NCBI GenBank assembly: GCA_902796425.1
Contig: CADBPC010000101.1
Coordinates: 1 to 52,803, forward strand
Source of the DNA: an uncultured Lachnospiraceae bacterium
GTDB lineage: Bacteria; Bacillota; Clostridia; Lachnospirales; Lachnospiraceae
Direction of reading: 5' to 3'
DNA length: 52,803 nucleotides
Every line of letters starts with the position of its first letter. Position 1 is the first letter of the stretch. Shown here in pieces: positions 52,042 through 52,803 of this stretch. Made by a program: the position numbers and the translations under genes. Under the pieces are notes generated by a model that did not search any database, was not told the origin of the DNA, and saw only the letters and a list, made by a program, of their open reading frames with translations.

Positions 52042-52617
52042 ATGAAGACTTACGTCAAGACGACGGCAAGAAACTTTCAGATGTCCGATACCCTCAGGGC
52101 TGTCGATTTCGCCTCCCGGGCACATGAGGATCAAAGGAGGAAGAAATCTGACGTACCATACATATATCACCCGCTCAACATGGCTTGTCACGCCCTTTCC
52201 ATGGGGATCAGGGAGGATGCTGTCATCGCGGCGATCCTGCTCCACGATGTGATTGAAGACTGCCAAATGACTGCTGATGAGCTTCCTGTCAGTGACGAAG
52301 CAAAGCGAATCGTCCTGCTGGTGTCGCATGTGAAGACAGATGAGGCCAACAGGGAAAAGATCATGGATGCATACTATGACGCGATCGGAAAGGACCCCAA
52401 AGCGGCACTGGTCAAGTGCATCGACCGCTGCAACAATCTGACTACGATGTCGTGGGGACTCAGCAGGGACCGCATCTACAGGATGATCTCGGAAACGGAG
52501 AAATACTATCCCCGGCTTCTGAAGACCATCAAATCAACCGTTGAGTACGATGACGCCGCCTGGCTTCTGCAGTATCAGATAGAAAGCATGCTCGACATCT
52601 ACAAAAGGCTGATGTAA
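52042..52617 (+). CDS. SpoT-like HD-domain hydrolase
   Basis: The product is 191 residues from the ATG at 52042; a TTG at 51970 in the same frame would overlap the flavodoxin gene and add 24 residues that look untypical. The key motif LLHDVIED (His68 from this start) with ASRAHEDQRRKK, YIYHPLNMACHAL and VKCIDRCNNLT matches the (p)ppGpp hydrolase domain of RelA/SpoT and Mesh1-type small alarmone hydrolases. No synthetase domain follows. It could degrade (p)ppGpp or a related nucleotide. It probably belongs to the HD-flavodoxin operon. Confidence 0.82.
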   Translation: MKTYVKTTARNFQMSDTLRAVDFASRAHEDQRRKKSDVPYIYHPLNMACHALSMGIREDAVIAAILLHDVIEDCQMTADELPVSDEAKRIVLLVSHVKTDEANREKIMDAYYDAIGKDPKAALVKCIDRCNNLTTMSWGLSRDRIYRMISETEKYYPRLLKTIKSTVEYDDAAWLLQYQIESMLDIYKRLM

Positions 52618-52803
52618 TCGACAAATCGGCGATGCGGGCAGCCGCTTCTCCATATCAAAGAAGTGATTTTGTGCTGAAGGAATTCTAGATTTCGCAACCA
52701 GCTTTAACATTTCAGACATATAAATGTTCGGTTTGGTTGGTAGACATGGGTATGCCTTGCAATTATGATAATGTTAAAAATAATTGCAAAGGTGAGATTA
52801 ATA
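52618..52803. other. AT-rich intergenic end of the window
   Basis: No gene is seen in the last 186 bases. The stretch is AT-rich and carries the inverted repeat at 52757-52789. GGTGAG at 52791-52796 could be a ribosome binding site for a gene beyond the edge. Confidence 0.5.
52757..52789. promoter_or_regulatory. 10-bp inverted repeat near the window end
   Basis: TTGCAATTAT (52757-52766) and ATAATTGCAA (52780-52789) are perfect arms with a 13-base centre containing GATAATGTT, a -10-like sequence. An operator for a gene beyond the edge, or a leader hairpin, are both possible. Confidence 0.5.

Overview
The window looks like chromosomal DNA of a monoderm Clostridia-type anaerobe, most plausibly Lachnospiraceae. 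The reasons are strong AGGAGG-like ribosome binding sites, sigma-A promoters (often extended -10), moderately high GC, a membrane LuxR regulator, a PF06541 membrane protein, GLUG and BspA-type surface proteins, a CitXG fusion, and a split transketolase beside an ascorbate-type PTS. This placement is inference; no rRNA or other marker gene is present. I found no tRNA, rRNA, CRISPR array, transposase or integrase.

Layout. 1-8526: tail of an unknown gene, a 12-TM LuxR-type regulator, then a consensus promoter with a palindrome driving tetR, a heterodimeric ABC exporter and a CPA2 antiporter; a convergent XRE-type gene carries a Ser/Lys-rich tail. 8629-14408: RsuA-type pseudouridine synthase, a UlaG-like MBL hydrolase plus HisJ-type phosphatase, a YfhO membrane protein and KDPG/KHG aldolase. 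14557-20885: a zinc-dependent phospholipase C-like protein, then citrate lyase genes citD-E-F, a hairpin-rich gap, the citXG fusion and citC. 21007-22635: RidA and threonine ammonia-lyase. 22716-28571: a His-rich CsoR-type sensor, a PF06541 protein, an HD protein, an aldose-1-epimerase-like protein, a DUF3592-like protein, a Cof-type phosphatase and a DeoR regulator. 28595-38168: an L-ascorbate-type catabolic locus, with PTS genes ulaC-ulaA-ulaB on the minus strand divergent from ulaG, an unknown repeat protein, ulaE, ulaF and both transketolase halves. The usual decarboxylase UlaD is not present here. 38392-46470: an MMPL-type transporter, a 1309-residue GLUG/helical surface protein directly behind it, and an M32 carboxypeptidase. 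46609-47748: gene debris (truncated feoA, an orphan tail, an acetolactate decarboxylase N-terminus joined to a GH5 C-terminus). 47794-52617: a BspA-type LRR lipoprotein, an MFS transporter, an HD protein, a flavodoxin and a SpoT-like HD protein. This last block looks more AT-rich by eye.

How the genes work together. The cit block encodes the three citrate lyase subunits and all the enzymes that make, attach and acetylate the prosthetic group, but no citrate transporter is adjacent. The ula block would import and phosphorylate L-ascorbate (or a related acid sugar), open the lactone, and feed D-xylulose 5-phosphate into the pentose phosphate pathway, with one step unaccounted for. RidA probably clears reactive enamines made by the neighbouring threonine ammonia-lyase. 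The least familiar content is the MMPL/GLUG two-gene module and the unknown repeat protein occupying the position of ulaD.
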